Positions 1-9,544 of a stretch of 64,000 nucleotides of DNA are shown here, in pieces (position 1 is the stretch's first letter; every line of letters starts with the position of its first letter). Location of the stretch: the NCBI GenBank assembly GCA_016218915.1, contig JACRCQ010000076.1:36618-100617 (forward strand), in the 5' to 3' direction. The position numbers were made by a program, and so were the translations under genes. The notes below the pieces were generated by a model. That model did no database searches. It was not told where the DNA came from and was given only the letters and a program-made list of their open reading frames with translations. This DNA comes from Deltaproteobacteria bacterium. GTDB taxonomy: Bacteria > Myxococcota_A > Polyangia > Polyangiales > Polyangiaceae.

Positions 1-1
1 G

Positions 2-232
2 ATGGAACCCGAGCAGATGATCGTGCCGTCGCGGTTCTCTCTCCGCTTCGTGCCGCGCCAGCTCACCTCGCGGATCGCAGGCGACACAGCCATCGTCGAG
101 GCCGTGGGCGCGGACCCCGAAGTGGAGCATGCGTCGATTCGGTGCGTGCGCGAGAACCAGGCCTGGCGAATCGATCTGCAGCTACCGCCGTTGCCTCCTG
201 TGGAGCGGCGTCCGGACGCAGGCGTTCTGTGA
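2..232 (+). CDS. C-terminal part of a hypothetical protein (may begin before the window)
   Basis: Open frame at the left edge ending at 232; no recognised domain. Confidence 0.35.
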   Translation: MEPEQMIVPSRFSLRFVPRQLTSRIAGDTAIVEAVGADPEVEHASIRCVRENQAWRIDLQLPPLPPVERRPDAGVL

Positions 233-305
233 CGCTCGAGGAGGAGAGTGGATGGGGTCAGTCGAGGGACTCGAGGCAGGGGCCGGGCCTCGGCGGGGGG
301 TGGGA

Positions 306-812
306 TCAATTAGCTAAAAAAATCGCTTCGATCTCCGTGCGCACCTGCTCTTCGGTCTGCCCGCGGGAGATGGCGATCTCCTTGACGATCAGAGAGCGCG
401 CCGTGTCGAGCATCCTGCGCTCACCGAAGCTCAGCTGCTTGTCGGTCTTGAGGCGGTACAGATCGCGCAGCACTTCGGCGACGTCGTAGATGCTGCCGGT
501 CTTGATCTTGTCCATGAAGCCGCGATAGCGGCGATTCCAGGTCTGGTTGTCGAATGCGATCGTGCGCTCACGCAGGATGTCGAAGATCTCGCGGATCTCC
601 TGCTCGGAGATGACCTGACGCAGGCCGACTGCGCCGGCGTTGGCGACCGGGACCATGATCTTGCGGTCCGTGTCCATGATCCGGAGCACGTAGAAGCGCT
701 GCCGCGAACCCGCGATGTCTTTTTCCTCGATGCTGATGACCTCTGCCACGCCCTGGGCGGGATAAACGGCCTTGTCGCCAACCTTGAATTTCACTTCCGC
801 GCGTGCCTGCAT
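306..812 (-). CDS. CarD/CdnL family transcriptional regulator
   Basis: MQARAEVKFKVGDKAVYPAQGVAEVISIEEKDI...: typical CarD-family N-terminal domain; internal ATG at 812 preferred over 851. Confidence 0.9.
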   Translation of the reverse strand: MQARAEVKFKVGDKAVYPAQGVAEVISIEEKDIAGSRQRFYVLRIMDTDRKIMVPVANAGAVGLRQVISEQEIREIFDILRERTIAFDNQTWNRRYRGFMDKIKTGSIYDVAEVLRDLYRLKTDKQLSFGERRMLDTARSLIVKEIAISRGQTEEQVRTEIEAIFLAN

Positions 813-1092
813 TAGCGTCTCCTTGTTCACATCCGGCCGCAATCGAACCAAAATCGTGGCCCTGACGCCGAGTTCGAAGGGGTCCTCGACGCAACCGAGT
901 CTTAACGGTTATGGGGTCGACTTATTCCAGCACCCTGTCATGCGGCGCATTCGCGTTCCTGCAGCTGCAACCGGGGGCTAAGATTTCGGGTCACAAGTGC
1001 GGCAGGCGCCGGGATCCTAATAGGCCGAGGCCGATCTTGTCAAGTTAGTTGAGACGATCCTGGAAGATAGTCGATCGACCCGGCATTCTTCG

Positions 1093-2013
1093 TCACGGCG
1101 CCCTCGCCAGCTCCAGCGCCAGGCCCCAACGGACACCTCGGTCGCTGACCATCATGGAGCCTGCGGCGCCGGATGCAAGGACCTCGCGGACCACGAGCGC
1201 TCCTCCCACGATGACGTCCGCTCGCTTGGGCTCCAATCCGCGCAAGGCCCGGCGTTGCTCCAGAGGCATCGAAGCGAGACGCTCGATCAGGCGGTCGATC
1301 TGCTCGATCGACAGGGCCGCGCCATGGATGCGCTTCGGATCATAGGGAGCAACCTCGATCGCAATCGCCGCAAGCGTGGTGATGGTTCCCGCGATTCCCA
1401 CCCATTGCACACCCGCTTGCACCTTCGGAGCCCGCTGCAGCTCTTCGCGCACGTGGGCGCGCACCGCATCCATCTGCTCTTGCGTGGGGGGATCCGAGCG
1501 CAGGAACCGCTCGGTCATCCGCACGCTGCCGACATCGATCGAAACTGCGCTGAAGACCTGTGGATGCCCCTTTTGCAGGGCACCGACCACGATCTCCGTG
1601 CTCCCACCCCCGACATCCTGCACCGCCACCGGTCCGTCGATCGGCAGTCCCGACAATGCACCGGAGAACGTCAACAACGCTTCGCGTTGTCCGGATATGA
1701 CCTGTGGTGCCGCACCCAGGATGCTCTCTGCCTGACGCACGAAATGCTCGGCGCCCTTGGCGTCGCGACTCGCGCTCGTGGCCACGACTGCCAGCCGATC
1801 CACAGGGTGCTGCTGCAGCATCGTGGCATAGTCGCGCAGACAAGCGAGCGTACGATCAACCGCATCGGGATGGAGCGACCGCGTGCGATCGACATCCTGG
1901 CCGAGGCGGGTGATGGTGGATCTCTCGACGACCGGCTCGATCCGGCCGTCCGAGGCTTCCGCGATGAGCAGCAGCACCGAGTTGGTGCCGATATCGATGG
2001 TGGCAACGCGCAT
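1093..2013 (-). CDS. Ppx/GppA family phosphatase
   Basis: MRVATIDIGTNSVLLLIAE...VAVQDVGGGSTEIVVG...GIAGTITTLAAI: ASKHA/Ppx-GppA motifs. Confidence 0.92.
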   Translation of the reverse strand: MRVATIDIGTNSVLLLIAEASDGRIEPVVERSTITRLGQDVDRTRSLHPDAVDRTLACLRDYATMLQQHPVDRLAVVATSASRDAKGAEHFVRQAESILGAAPQVISGQREALLTFSGALSGLPIDGPVAVQDVGGGSTEIVVGALQKGHPQVFSAVSIDVGSVRMTERFLRSDPPTQEQMDAVRAHVREELQRAPKVQAGVQWVGIAGTITTLAAIAIEVAPYDPKRIHGAALSIEQIDRLIERLASMPLEQRRALRGLEPKRADVIVGGALVVREVLASGAAGSMMVSDRGVRWGLALELARAP

Positions 2014-2089
2014 GGCAAGGCTCCGGCGAGGTAGGCCGAGGGAGGGTGCGAACGAGTCGGGATAGACGAGGAAAGCTGGTGGGCAGGGG

Positions 2090-2917
2090 TCAGGGCGAAG
2101 AGGTCAAGCTCTTGAGGTCGAGCATTTCTTCGACATTGGGCATGATGACGAGCTCGACGCGCCGGTTCTTCTGCATATTCTCGGGGGAATCGTTACCGAC
2201 GATCGGGTCGGTGTCGCCGTAGCCGACAGCGCTCCACTTGCTGGGGTTGAGGGCACCGCCGCCCTTCTCGGCCGGGGAGATGAGGTACATGAGCACTTCG
2301 CGAGCGCGCATGACCGACAGTCCCCAATTGTCCTTATAGGGACCACCCTGAAGGGGCTTGTTGTCGGTGTGGCCAGCGACCTGGAAGGTGCGCGAGTTCA
2401 GCTGGGCATCGCCGCGGATGACGTCCGCGACTTGTCCGATGATCTTCTTTCCTTCGGTCTTCAGGTCGACCTTGCCGGAATCGAACAGGACGTCGCCGGG
2501 CATGGAGATGACCATGCGGTTGTTGCGTACGGATACGGTCAGTCCGAGCTTGGTGAGGGCATCGAGCTTCTGCTTGAGCAATTCGAAGCGCTTGCGGATG
2601 GCATCGAGCTGCTCGGCGCGGCGTTTGAACTCCTCGAGGGCCTTGCGCTGCTCGGCGAGCGAAGCGTTGAGCGTCTGCACGTCGACGCCGGCCTTCTTGA
2701 GCTGCTCGCTGAGCTCCTCGATCTTGCCCTTGGCGTCGTTGTAGTCGCCCTGGGTTTTCTGGTGAGCTCTACGCTCAGCCTGCAGCTGAGCCTTGAGATC
2801 ATCGACTTCCTTGAGCTTGGCCTGCCACTCGTCCTCTCCATGACCGCAGCCGAGGGCCACGAGGCCGAACAGCATGCAGGCCGACAGCCACAGCCAAGTG
2901 AAACGACGCCAGATCAT
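2090..2917 (-). CDS. OmpA-family lipoprotein with coiled coil
   Basis: Lipobox-like LVALGCGH, long heptad-rich region, OmpA-like C-terminus (FQVAGHTDNKPL...LSVMRAREVLMYL...GYGDTDPIVGND...NRRVELVI). Confidence 0.9.
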   Translation of the reverse strand: MIWRRFTWLWLSACMLFGLVALGCGHGEDEWQAKLKEVDDLKAQLQAERRAHQKTQGDYNDAKGKIEELSEQLKKAGVDVQTLNASLAEQRKALEEFKRRAEQLDAIRKRFELLKQKLDALTKLGLTVSVRNNRMVISMPGDVLFDSGKVDLKTEGKKIIGQVADVIRGDAQLNSRTFQVAGHTDNKPLQGGPYKDNWGLSVMRAREVLMYLISPAEKGGGALNPSKWSAVGYGDTDPIVGNDSPENMQKNRRVELVIMPNVEEMLDLKSLTSSP

Positions 2918-3199
2918 ATCGGTACCTCCAGGGTGTGAAGAGCGGTCCATATACGCGTGGTTGGGGCGAAATGGTGCGAGAAATTACAGCGAAAAATCGC
3001 TGAGCGTCAACGCAGGGAAACAACAGTGAGAAGGGGGAGAAAAATGGGCGGAGGGTGCAGGGGATGGATACGGATGAACAGGGACGGGGGATCAGTCGAA
3101 AGGCGGCCAAACAGCTGCGCGAACGATGCGTGCGCAGCGGTTGCGGAGGGTAGGTTGGAGGAAGTCAAGGGGGCTGGATCGGCCCATGAACTTTTTTCA

Positions 3200-3228
3200 T
3201 TGACATGCACAATGCATAGCCATATATG
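3200..3228 (+). promoter_or_regulatory. Putative sigma70-type promoter upstream of the H1-like gene
   Basis: TTGACA (3200-3205), 17-nt spacer, TATATG (3223-3228), about 55 nt before the start at 3284. Confidence 0.6.
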
Positions 3229-3283
3229 TCGTGCAACATGCGTTGCCTCGTATGGCGAGGCGGCTCACCAGGAGGGTCTCTAA

Positions 3284-3682
3284 ATGGCTGCTGCGAAGAA
3301 GACTGCGAAACCGAAGACGAAGACGGCGAAGAAGGTTGCGGCTCCCAAGGCTGGCAAGGTCGCGAAGCGCGCGACGGCTCGTAAGCCTGCTGCCAAGAAG
3401 GCGGCGAAGAAGCCGGCTGCCAAGAAGGCGAAGAAGCCGGCCCGCAAGCCTGCCAAGCGCGCCGCGGCGAAGCGCGCGACCGCGCGTAAGCCCAAGGCTG
3501 CAAAGGCCAAGGCACGCAAGGCCCGTCCAGCCAAGCGAGCTGCCGCTAAGAAGCCGGCAACTCGTAAACCGGCTCGCCGGGCCGCCGCGAAGAAAGCTGA
3601 GAAGAAGCCGACCGCCAAGAAAGTCGCTCCGGTTGCTCCCAAGGAGCCCGTGATGCCGGCTGCGCACGACGACGAAGAATAG
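3284..3682 (+). CDS. Lys/Ala/Pro-rich histone H1-like DNA-binding protein
   Basis: MAAAKKTAKPKTKTAKKVAAPKAGKVAKRATARKPAAKK...: nearly all K/A/R/P, with a short acidic tail HDDEE. Confidence 0.8.
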   Translation: MAAAKKTAKPKTKTAKKVAAPKAGKVAKRATARKPAAKKAAKKPAAKKAKKPARKPAKRAAAKRATARKPKAAKAKARKARPAKRAAAKKPATRKPARRAAAKKAEKKPTAKKVAPVAPKEPVMPAAHDDEE

Positions 3683-3748
3683 TTCAGTGATTTCAGGCCT
3701 CCTCGTGCGGCCGTATTCGTTGTTGCGCCTCTCTTAGCTCTTGCTTGC

Positions 3749-3775
3749 CGGCCTCGGACCCTGGCGCCGAGGCCG
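3749..3775 (+). terminator. Hairpin downstream of the H1-like gene (candidate terminator)
   Basis: Perfect 9-bp inverted repeat CGGCCTCGG / CCGAGGCCG with a 9-nt loop; only a weak T-rich stretch follows. Confidence 0.4.
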
Positions 3776-4331
3776 ATCGTTTCCGCTCCTACCTGCCAGG
3801 TCGTTTCACTCATCCTCAGCTTGCAGCTGCGTTCGCTCCCTGAGCGGCGCGCTGCGCCCTTCATCCCCCCATTCCAGCCCCACGCGATGTTCCGACTCGC
3901 CGCATTATCCCGCCCCGCCCCATCCCGCACGAGCATCCGTCCACGGTGTCGTGAATCGCTCGCTCCACTACCCACAAAAGGATAGACGACCCGACCCATC
4001 GCACCTCCACGTCCCGTCAACTTCGCCGTCCATACGCCTTTGCTTCGCGCTACCGCTTCCCATCCCGAATCCAAGACAATCCGTAAAGCGCGTTCCAGTG
4101 CCATCACCATCCAGGACGCACGCAATCCTCCCCTCGCTCGTGCCGTGATCCCCTCCTGTCGCTGTTTTTTTCCTCACTTCGAGCTGAGCACGCCTCGACA
4201 CCGCGCTTGCCCCCCACTCCGCATGCTCGCGTCGACCAGCGACCGGCTTGCCCCGAACATGCATCCGTATCCGGATAGTTCACGAGCGTGCGACGCTACC
4301 GCATCGCGCCCGACGCCCTCGCCCGGGAGCG

Positions 4332-5999
4332 TCACTCGCCCAGGTAGAGCCGCAGCGCCGCCGCAGCCGCGCGCTTGTCGAAGACCGTTCCTGCCAGCTC
4401 CTCGCGCCGTCCAACCTGATCGAGCAGCTGCACGAGGAACTCGTGGAACGCCTCGCACTCCGCGATCGCGCGCTCGAGCTTGCCCGGGTCCAGCAGGTCC
4501 GTCTCCTGCAAGCCCGTCATCGCATCCACGAATGCCTCGAAGCGCGGATAGTCCGCCGCACGCAGCAGCGGGTAGCCCATCGCCCTGAAGTAGGCGAGGA
4601 ACTCGCGCACGAACTGGAAGCCGGACACCGACGCCCACCGCTCGTCGCTGGCTTGGGCATGGCGCGCCTTGACCGCGAACGCGCGCACGATCTGCGAGAA
4701 CATCCAGACGTTCTGGCGCAGCCGCTCGGACAGCTGGCGCCGCGCCGTCTTGTCGTCGAACACCTGCCCTTCCTCGAGCCGCGCCCCCAGCGTCTTGCCG
4801 AAGAACAGCACCACGTTCTGCAACGCCGGGCGAAGGATCGCCACAGCGCCCATCGCCGCCCTGCGCAGCTCGGCCTCGGTCGCACCCGCCTCCGGCGCCG
4901 GCAGCACGTGGTCGTACACGCGCCGAAGCTCCAGCCGAAGGTTCGCGTTGATGCACTCGAACGCGCCACGAATCTCGATCAGACGATGCGCGACCGCCCG
5001 GAGCGTCTCGTAGCGTGCATGGATGTCGTTGGCAGGGGTGTGCAGCAGATCGTGCTCGAACGAATCCGCAAGCAGCTCTCCGGAGTTCCTGCGCAGGTAG
5101 TTGGACAGCGCGCGCGCATCCGAACGCAGCACCGACAGCACCAGATAGATGCGTCCGGCCACGAAGTTCATCGGCTCCGGCATCCCCGCCGCGATCTCCT
5201 CGATCAGCTTGAGATAGCGGAGCATCCGGAACAACGACAGGAACGTCAGGGCCACCAGCCGCTGCGCTTGATCGCCAGGCACGCGCTGGATGATGTCGAG
5301 CACCTGCGACGACGAGATGCGGTCGAACTCGGGACGGAACTCGAGGGCCGAGAGCGGGTTGAAGAACGTGTTCTGCGCGATCTCGCGCTGGGCCACGCTC
5401 GCGGTGGCGTAGAACAGGCGGAACGGTACGCGCGTGAGCCTGTGCAGCCCCTCGGCCACCTCGGTCAGGTTCGTGAAGGAGCGTCGCAGCCCGAGCAGCG
5501 CGCCCTCCGGGGAATCCGGGGCGGTCTCCTGGCGCACCAGCCGCGTGCGCGCTGCATCCTCCGGCAGCACCGTCTCCAGGTAGCGATGGAACACGAACGT
5601 CCGATCGCGCTCCCCCAGGCAGCTTCGCGCCAGGTAGCTGATGCGCTTGATGCCGCCGGTCATCACGGCGAGCGGCTCGTGGAAGTCCACCGCGACGATG
5701 GGCACGCGTCCGCGCTGGCCGGGGTGGTTGCGGGGGTTGGCGAAGCACGCCATGCCTTTGAGAAGGATCTCGAGCTCGAAGAGCGCTTCACGCTTGTCGG
5801 CCGGCAGACGTGCGAAGAATGCTTCGCGGGCGCGATGCTCGTCGCCGCGCAGCCCTCTCGTTTCGCGCAGCAAGTCCGCATAGGCGTCCCTCTCAGGCGT
5901 CGGGGCGCCCAACCGGGCCGGTGGTGGAGCACTGAGCCGCTGCACGCTGCCATGGGACCTAACACGACCGGGCGGGTCGGTCACGATCCGAGCAGCCAC
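4332..5999 (-). CDS. Large hypothetical protein (about 555 aa)
   Basis: Long ORF with coding-like composition; no recognised domain; antisense ORFs look Arg/Ala-rich and spurious. Confidence 0.7.
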   Translation of the reverse strand: MAARIVTDPPGRVRSHGSVQRLSAPPPARLGAPTPERDAYADLLRETRGLRGDEHRAREAFFARLPADKREALFELEILLKGMACFANPRNHPGQRGRVPIVAVDFHEPLAVMTGGIKRISYLARSCLGERDRTFVFHRYLETVLPEDAARTRLVRQETAPDSPEGALLGLRRSFTNLTEVAEGLHRLTRVPFRLFYATASVAQREIAQNTFFNPLSALEFRPEFDRISSSQVLDIIQRVPGDQAQRLVALTFLSLFRMLRYLKLIEEIAAGMPEPMNFVAGRIYLVLSVLRSDARALSNYLRRNSGELLADSFEHDLLHTPANDIHARYETLRAVAHRLIEIRGAFECINANLRLELRRVYDHVLPAPEAGATEAELRRAAMGAVAILRPALQNVVLFFGKTLGARLEEGQVFDDKTARRQLSERLRQNVWMFSQIVRAFAVKARHAQASDERWASVSGFQFVREFLAYFRAMGYPLLRAADYPRFEAFVDAMTGLQETDLLDPGKLERAIAECEAFHEFLVQLLDQVGRREELAGTVFDKRAAAAALRLYLGE

Positions 6000-6032
6000 C
6001 GGGCAAAATGGCTTGTGCTAGGCTCGCGCCAG

Positions 6033-6731
6033 ATGAACCCGGTAGTCGCGACCCTGTTCACGCTCTCCTACACCTTCGCGATGAGCGAGCGCGCAGTGCT
6101 TGCTTCGGCCTTGCGAGGCTCGGACAGCGTGGTGCGCGACGTGGCGCTGCAATGGTCGCGCAACCTGTGCAAACGCTGCGGCGTGGTCATCGAGACCCGC
6201 GGCGCGGATCGCGTCGACTGGGAGCGCCCGCTCGTGATCGTGTCCAACCACTCCAGCCACTTCGACATCCCCGTGATGATGTCAGGCCTGGGCCGTCCTC
6301 TGGGCTTTCTGACCAAGAGCGAGCTGTTCAAGATCCCCGCCTTCGGTACGGCCATGCGCAAGCTCGGCTGCGTTGCGATCGACCGCGCGCAGACGTCCAG
6401 GGCGCGCGCAGCGCTGCAGCTCGCGGCGAGCCGCGTGCGCGAAGGGGCCCAGCTGGTGGTGTTCGCCGAGGGTACGCGCACGGACGACGGCTCGCTGAAG
6501 CCGTTCAAGAAGGGGCCGTTCTACCTGATCCAGCAGGCCGGGGTTCAGGCAGTTCCGGTAGCCCTGGTGGGGACGCGCAAGATCGCGCCCAAGCACACGC
6601 TTCGCGTCAACGCAGCGGAAGTGTCGCTGCGCGTAGGCGAGCCGATCCTGTGCGAGGACGATTCCTCGGAGGCTCGGGAGCGACTTCGCGACCGCATGCA
6701 CGCGGCCGTGGCAGCGTTGATGCAGGGCTGA
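6033..6731 (+). CDS. 1-acyl-sn-glycerol-3-phosphate acyltransferase family (PlsC-like)
   Basis: VSNHSSHFDIPVM (NHx4D), FAEGTRTDDGSLKPFKKGPFYLIQQAGVQAVPVAL; ATG at 6033 chosen over the 4248 ORF start. Confidence 0.9.
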   Translation: MNPVVATLFTLSYTFAMSERAVLASALRGSDSVVRDVALQWSRNLCKRCGVVIETRGADRVDWERPLVIVSNHSSHFDIPVMMSGLGRPLGFLTKSELFKIPAFGTAMRKLGCVAIDRAQTSRARAALQLAASRVREGAQLVVFAEGTRTDDGSLKPFKKGPFYLIQQAGVQAVPVALVGTRKIAPKHTLRVNAAEVSLRVGEPILCEDDSSEARERLRDRMHAAVAALMQG

Positions 6732-6734
6732 GGC

Positions 6735-7265
6735 TCAGTCGACCGGCTTGGGCGGGGGGCCCATCTGGATCCGCTCGCCGATGTAGGAGCCGATCAGGGT
6801 GAAGAGCACGCCGACCGCGGCCATGATGATGAACATGAACACGGGCGTGAAGTCGCGGGTGCGGGTGATCACCGTGTAGAACACGGTCGGGATCGCCACG
6901 AAGAACGACGCGACCACCGGCTCGATGAAGGTCTTTCCAGGGGAGATCATGCCCACCAGCAGCCCGCCCAGGAACCACACCGGCACAGCGACGTACATGC
7001 CGGCGATGCCTTCGAAGTCGAGCGCGCTGACGACCATGGGCAGGCCGATGACGAGCGCAGCCGTGAGCACGCTCTGCACGAGCAGCGAGATCACGAACCA
7101 GATGAAGCTGAAGCCTTCCTGCTGGTAGCGTCGCTCCAGCTCTTCTTCCCGGGTGCGTGGCACGCCGGTTCCGAGCGCCTCCATCTTGGCGCCACACGAA
7201 ACGCACCGGCCGGGGGCCGTGTTCTTGAAACCACAAGAGGGGCACGTAATGGGCTTGCTGGCCAT
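6735..7265 (-). CDS. Membrane protein with N-terminal zinc ribbon
   Basis: MASKPITCPSCGFKNTAPGRCVSCGAKM (CxxC..CxxC) followed by several hydrophobic segments. Confidence 0.75.
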   Translation of the reverse strand: MASKPITCPSCGFKNTAPGRCVSCGAKMEALGTGVPRTREEELERRYQQEGFSFIWFVISLLVQSVLTAALVIGLPMVVSALDFEGIAGMYVAVPVWFLGGLLVGMISPGKTFIEPVVASFFVAIPTVFYTVITRTRDFTPVFMFIIMAAVGVLFTLIGSYIGERIQMGPPPKPVD

Positions 7266-7418
7266 GGGGACCTCGTCCAGGGGCCCCAGACTAGCGCAAC
7301 CAGCGCACGGGACGCCAGCAGAGCCGTGCATCCCGCCCTTCCCTCCGGGAACCCGCACAGATAAGGGTTGTCGGAACGTTGTGGCCAAGCCAATCTCTGG
7401 CCATCGGACGGAGCGAGC

Positions 7419-8075
7419 GTGAACCCAGGAGCAGAGCAGGCGGCAGTCAAGCCCGTGGTCCGGACCGAAGTGGATCCGGAGCTGCTGGCTTTGCCTGCTC
7501 CGCCGCGCAGGGATCGAACCCTGGCAGTGGTGCTGATGCTGGTGACCGCCGTGGCTTCGATCTCGATGTGCTGGGCCCTGCGTGGCGAGGTTTCCTACGC
7601 TTTTTCCCGGGCCGTCCCTGCGGAGCTCGGCGACTTGACCACCCTGCAGCTCGGCTCCGTGGCGCCAGGCAGCTATGTCGAGGCGCGCGGCCTGCTCGGG
7701 ACCAACGGCGCGATCCGATATTCGCGTCCGCTCGAGGGTGACTCGTTCCGCCTGCAGCCTGTAGCCGGCAACGACAAGCTTTGGGTCGAAATCCGCGTTC
7801 CCGAAGGCATGGAAGGGCCCCGGTTCATCCCGCCGATCTCCTTTGCAGGACGCCTGTCTCCCATGAAGTCCGCTGGATTGCGTCATGCCGGGCTCGCACG
7901 CTCCGTGCACGCGCAGACCTCGGTGGTCATCCCGCAAGACGCGTGGATCCTCGTGGACGGAGCTTCGCCGCGCGCATCGCGCTGGGCTGTGGCGCTCTTC
8001 GCGCTGTTCGCGTTCTTCGCCGCCTGGAACGTGGTCAACACGATCCGCATCGTGCGCAGGGTCAGCGATCGCTGA
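7419..8075 (+). CDS. Hypothetical membrane protein with two TM segments
   Basis: Hydrophobic segments near both ends flanking a soluble domain; GTG start at 7419 inferred. Confidence 0.65.
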   Translation: MNPGAEQAAVKPVVRTEVDPELLALPAPPRRDRTLAVVLMLVTAVASISMCWALRGEVSYAFSRAVPAELGDLTTLQLGSVAPGSYVEARGLLGTNGAIRYSRPLEGDSFRLQPVAGNDKLWVEIRVPEGMEGPRFIPPISFAGRLSPMKSAGLRHAGLARSVHAQTSVVIPQDAWILVDGASPRASRWAVALFALFAFFAAWNVVNTIRIVRRVSDR

Positions 8076-8119
8076 GCGCGGGTGCGGCCGCAGGATCGCG
8101 GCTCGATGCGGGGGGGCAG

Positions 8120-9391
8120 CTAGATGGGGATGCCAGGGGCGGGGAAGTCTTTGCACATGTCGGCGACTTCGCGCGCGGTGCGCGTGATCAACGCCTCGTC
8201 GTCGTGCTTCTGGATGACCTGATCCATCCACCCCGCGATGCGCTTCATCTCGGCTGTGCCCATGCCGCGGGAGGTGACCGAAGGCGTGCCCAGGCGCAGG
8301 CCCGACGGATCGAAGGGCTTGCGCGGATCGAAAGGCACCGTGTTGTAGTTGGCCACGATCCCGGCGCGATCGAGCGCTTTGGCGGCGATCTTGCCCGGGA
8401 TGTTCTTGTTGGTGAGGTCGATCAGGATCAGGTGGTTGTCGGTTCCACCGGTCACCAGGCTATATCCCAATTCGGACAGACCTGCGGCGAGCGCCTTGGC
8501 GTTCTCCACGATCTTGTGGGCGTAGGTCTTGAACGCCGGCTGCGCTGCTTCGTGCGCAGCCACTGCAATCGCCGCCGTGGTGTGGTTGTGCGGCCCGCCC
8601 TGCAGCCCCGGGAACACCGCCTTGTCGATCGCCTTGGCGTGCTCCTTCTTGCACAGGATCATGCCGCCGCGCGGTCCGCGCAGCGTCTTGTGCGTGGTCG
8701 TGGTGATCACGTCCGCGATCCCCACCGGCGACGGGTGAGCACCGCCTGCGACCAGCCCTGCGATGTGCGCGATGTCAGCTGCCAGGATCGCTCCGACCTC
8801 GTCGGCGATCGAGCGGAACGCCTGGAAGTCGATGATGCGCGAGTAGGCGGTGGCGCCGCAGAAGATCAGCTTGGGACGATGCTCCTTGGCGAGCTCGCGG
8901 GCTTGATCGTAGTCGATCAGGTGGTTGTCCTTCCGGACGTTGTAGGCGACGCTCTTGAAGAACATGCCGGTGATGGAAACGTTCCATCCGTGGGTGAGAT
9001 GGCCGCCGGAGGGCAGCGCCAGACCCATGATGGTTTCGCCCGGCTTCGCGAACGCCAGGTAGACCGCCAGGTTGGCCGGGCTGCCCGAGTAGGGCTGCAC
9101 GTTGGCGTGCTCGGCGCCGAAGAGCTTCGCCATGCGCGCTGCCGCGATCTCCTCGACCTGGTCGACCTGCTGCTGGCCTTCGTAGTAGCGCTTGCGCGGG
9201 TAGCCTTCGGAGTACTTGTTGGTGAACACGGAGCCGGCCGCCTCGAGCACAGCGCGCGATGCGTAGTTCTCGCTGGGGATGAGCCGGACGGTGTCGTGCT
9301 CGTAGCGCGCTTCCTTTGCCACGAGCTCGGCGATTTCGGGGTCGGTTTCTGCGAGCGAAGGCTCGCGCCATTGAATGATCGGCTGAGTCAT
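8120..9391 (-). CDS. glyA: Serine hydroxymethyltransferase
   Basis: LIPSENYASRAVLEAAGSVFTNKYSEGYPRKRYYEGQQQVDQVE...; TTTTHKTLRGPRGGMILC. Confidence 0.97.
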   Translation of the reverse strand: MTQPIIQWREPSLAETDPEIAELVAKEARYEHDTVRLIPSENYASRAVLEAAGSVFTNKYSEGYPRKRYYEGQQQVDQVEEIAAARMAKLFGAEHANVQPYSGSPANLAVYLAFAKPGETIMGLALPSGGHLTHGWNVSITGMFFKSVAYNVRKDNHLIDYDQARELAKEHRPKLIFCGATAYSRIIDFQAFRSIADEVGAILAADIAHIAGLVAGGAHPSPVGIADVITTTTHKTLRGPRGGMILCKKEHAKAIDKAVFPGLQGGPHNHTTAAIAVAAHEAAQPAFKTYAHKIVENAKALAAGLSELGYSLVTGGTDNHLILIDLTNKNIPGKIAAKALDRAGIVANYNTVPFDPRKPFDPSGLRLGTPSVTSRGMGTAEMKRIAGWMDQVIQKHDDEALITRTAREVADMCKDFPAPGIPI

Positions 9392-9544
9392 GGCGTGACG
9401 GTACTCCATAACCCGGGGTGAGATTCAAGACTCCTCGAGGGGATCGCTCGATCCGCATCCCGGACGGCCCGGGCCGGTGTCCGGTTGCCACGGCACGGCG
9501 TCCGCTTGACGCGCCATGCGTGCGGGCGGTACTGCTCGGCACAC

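Noticed and set aside
4248-6032. N-terminal 595 aa of the 827-aa + strand ORF
   Set aside because: Antisense to the 555-aa protein with spurious composition; only the PlsC part from 6033 is supported.
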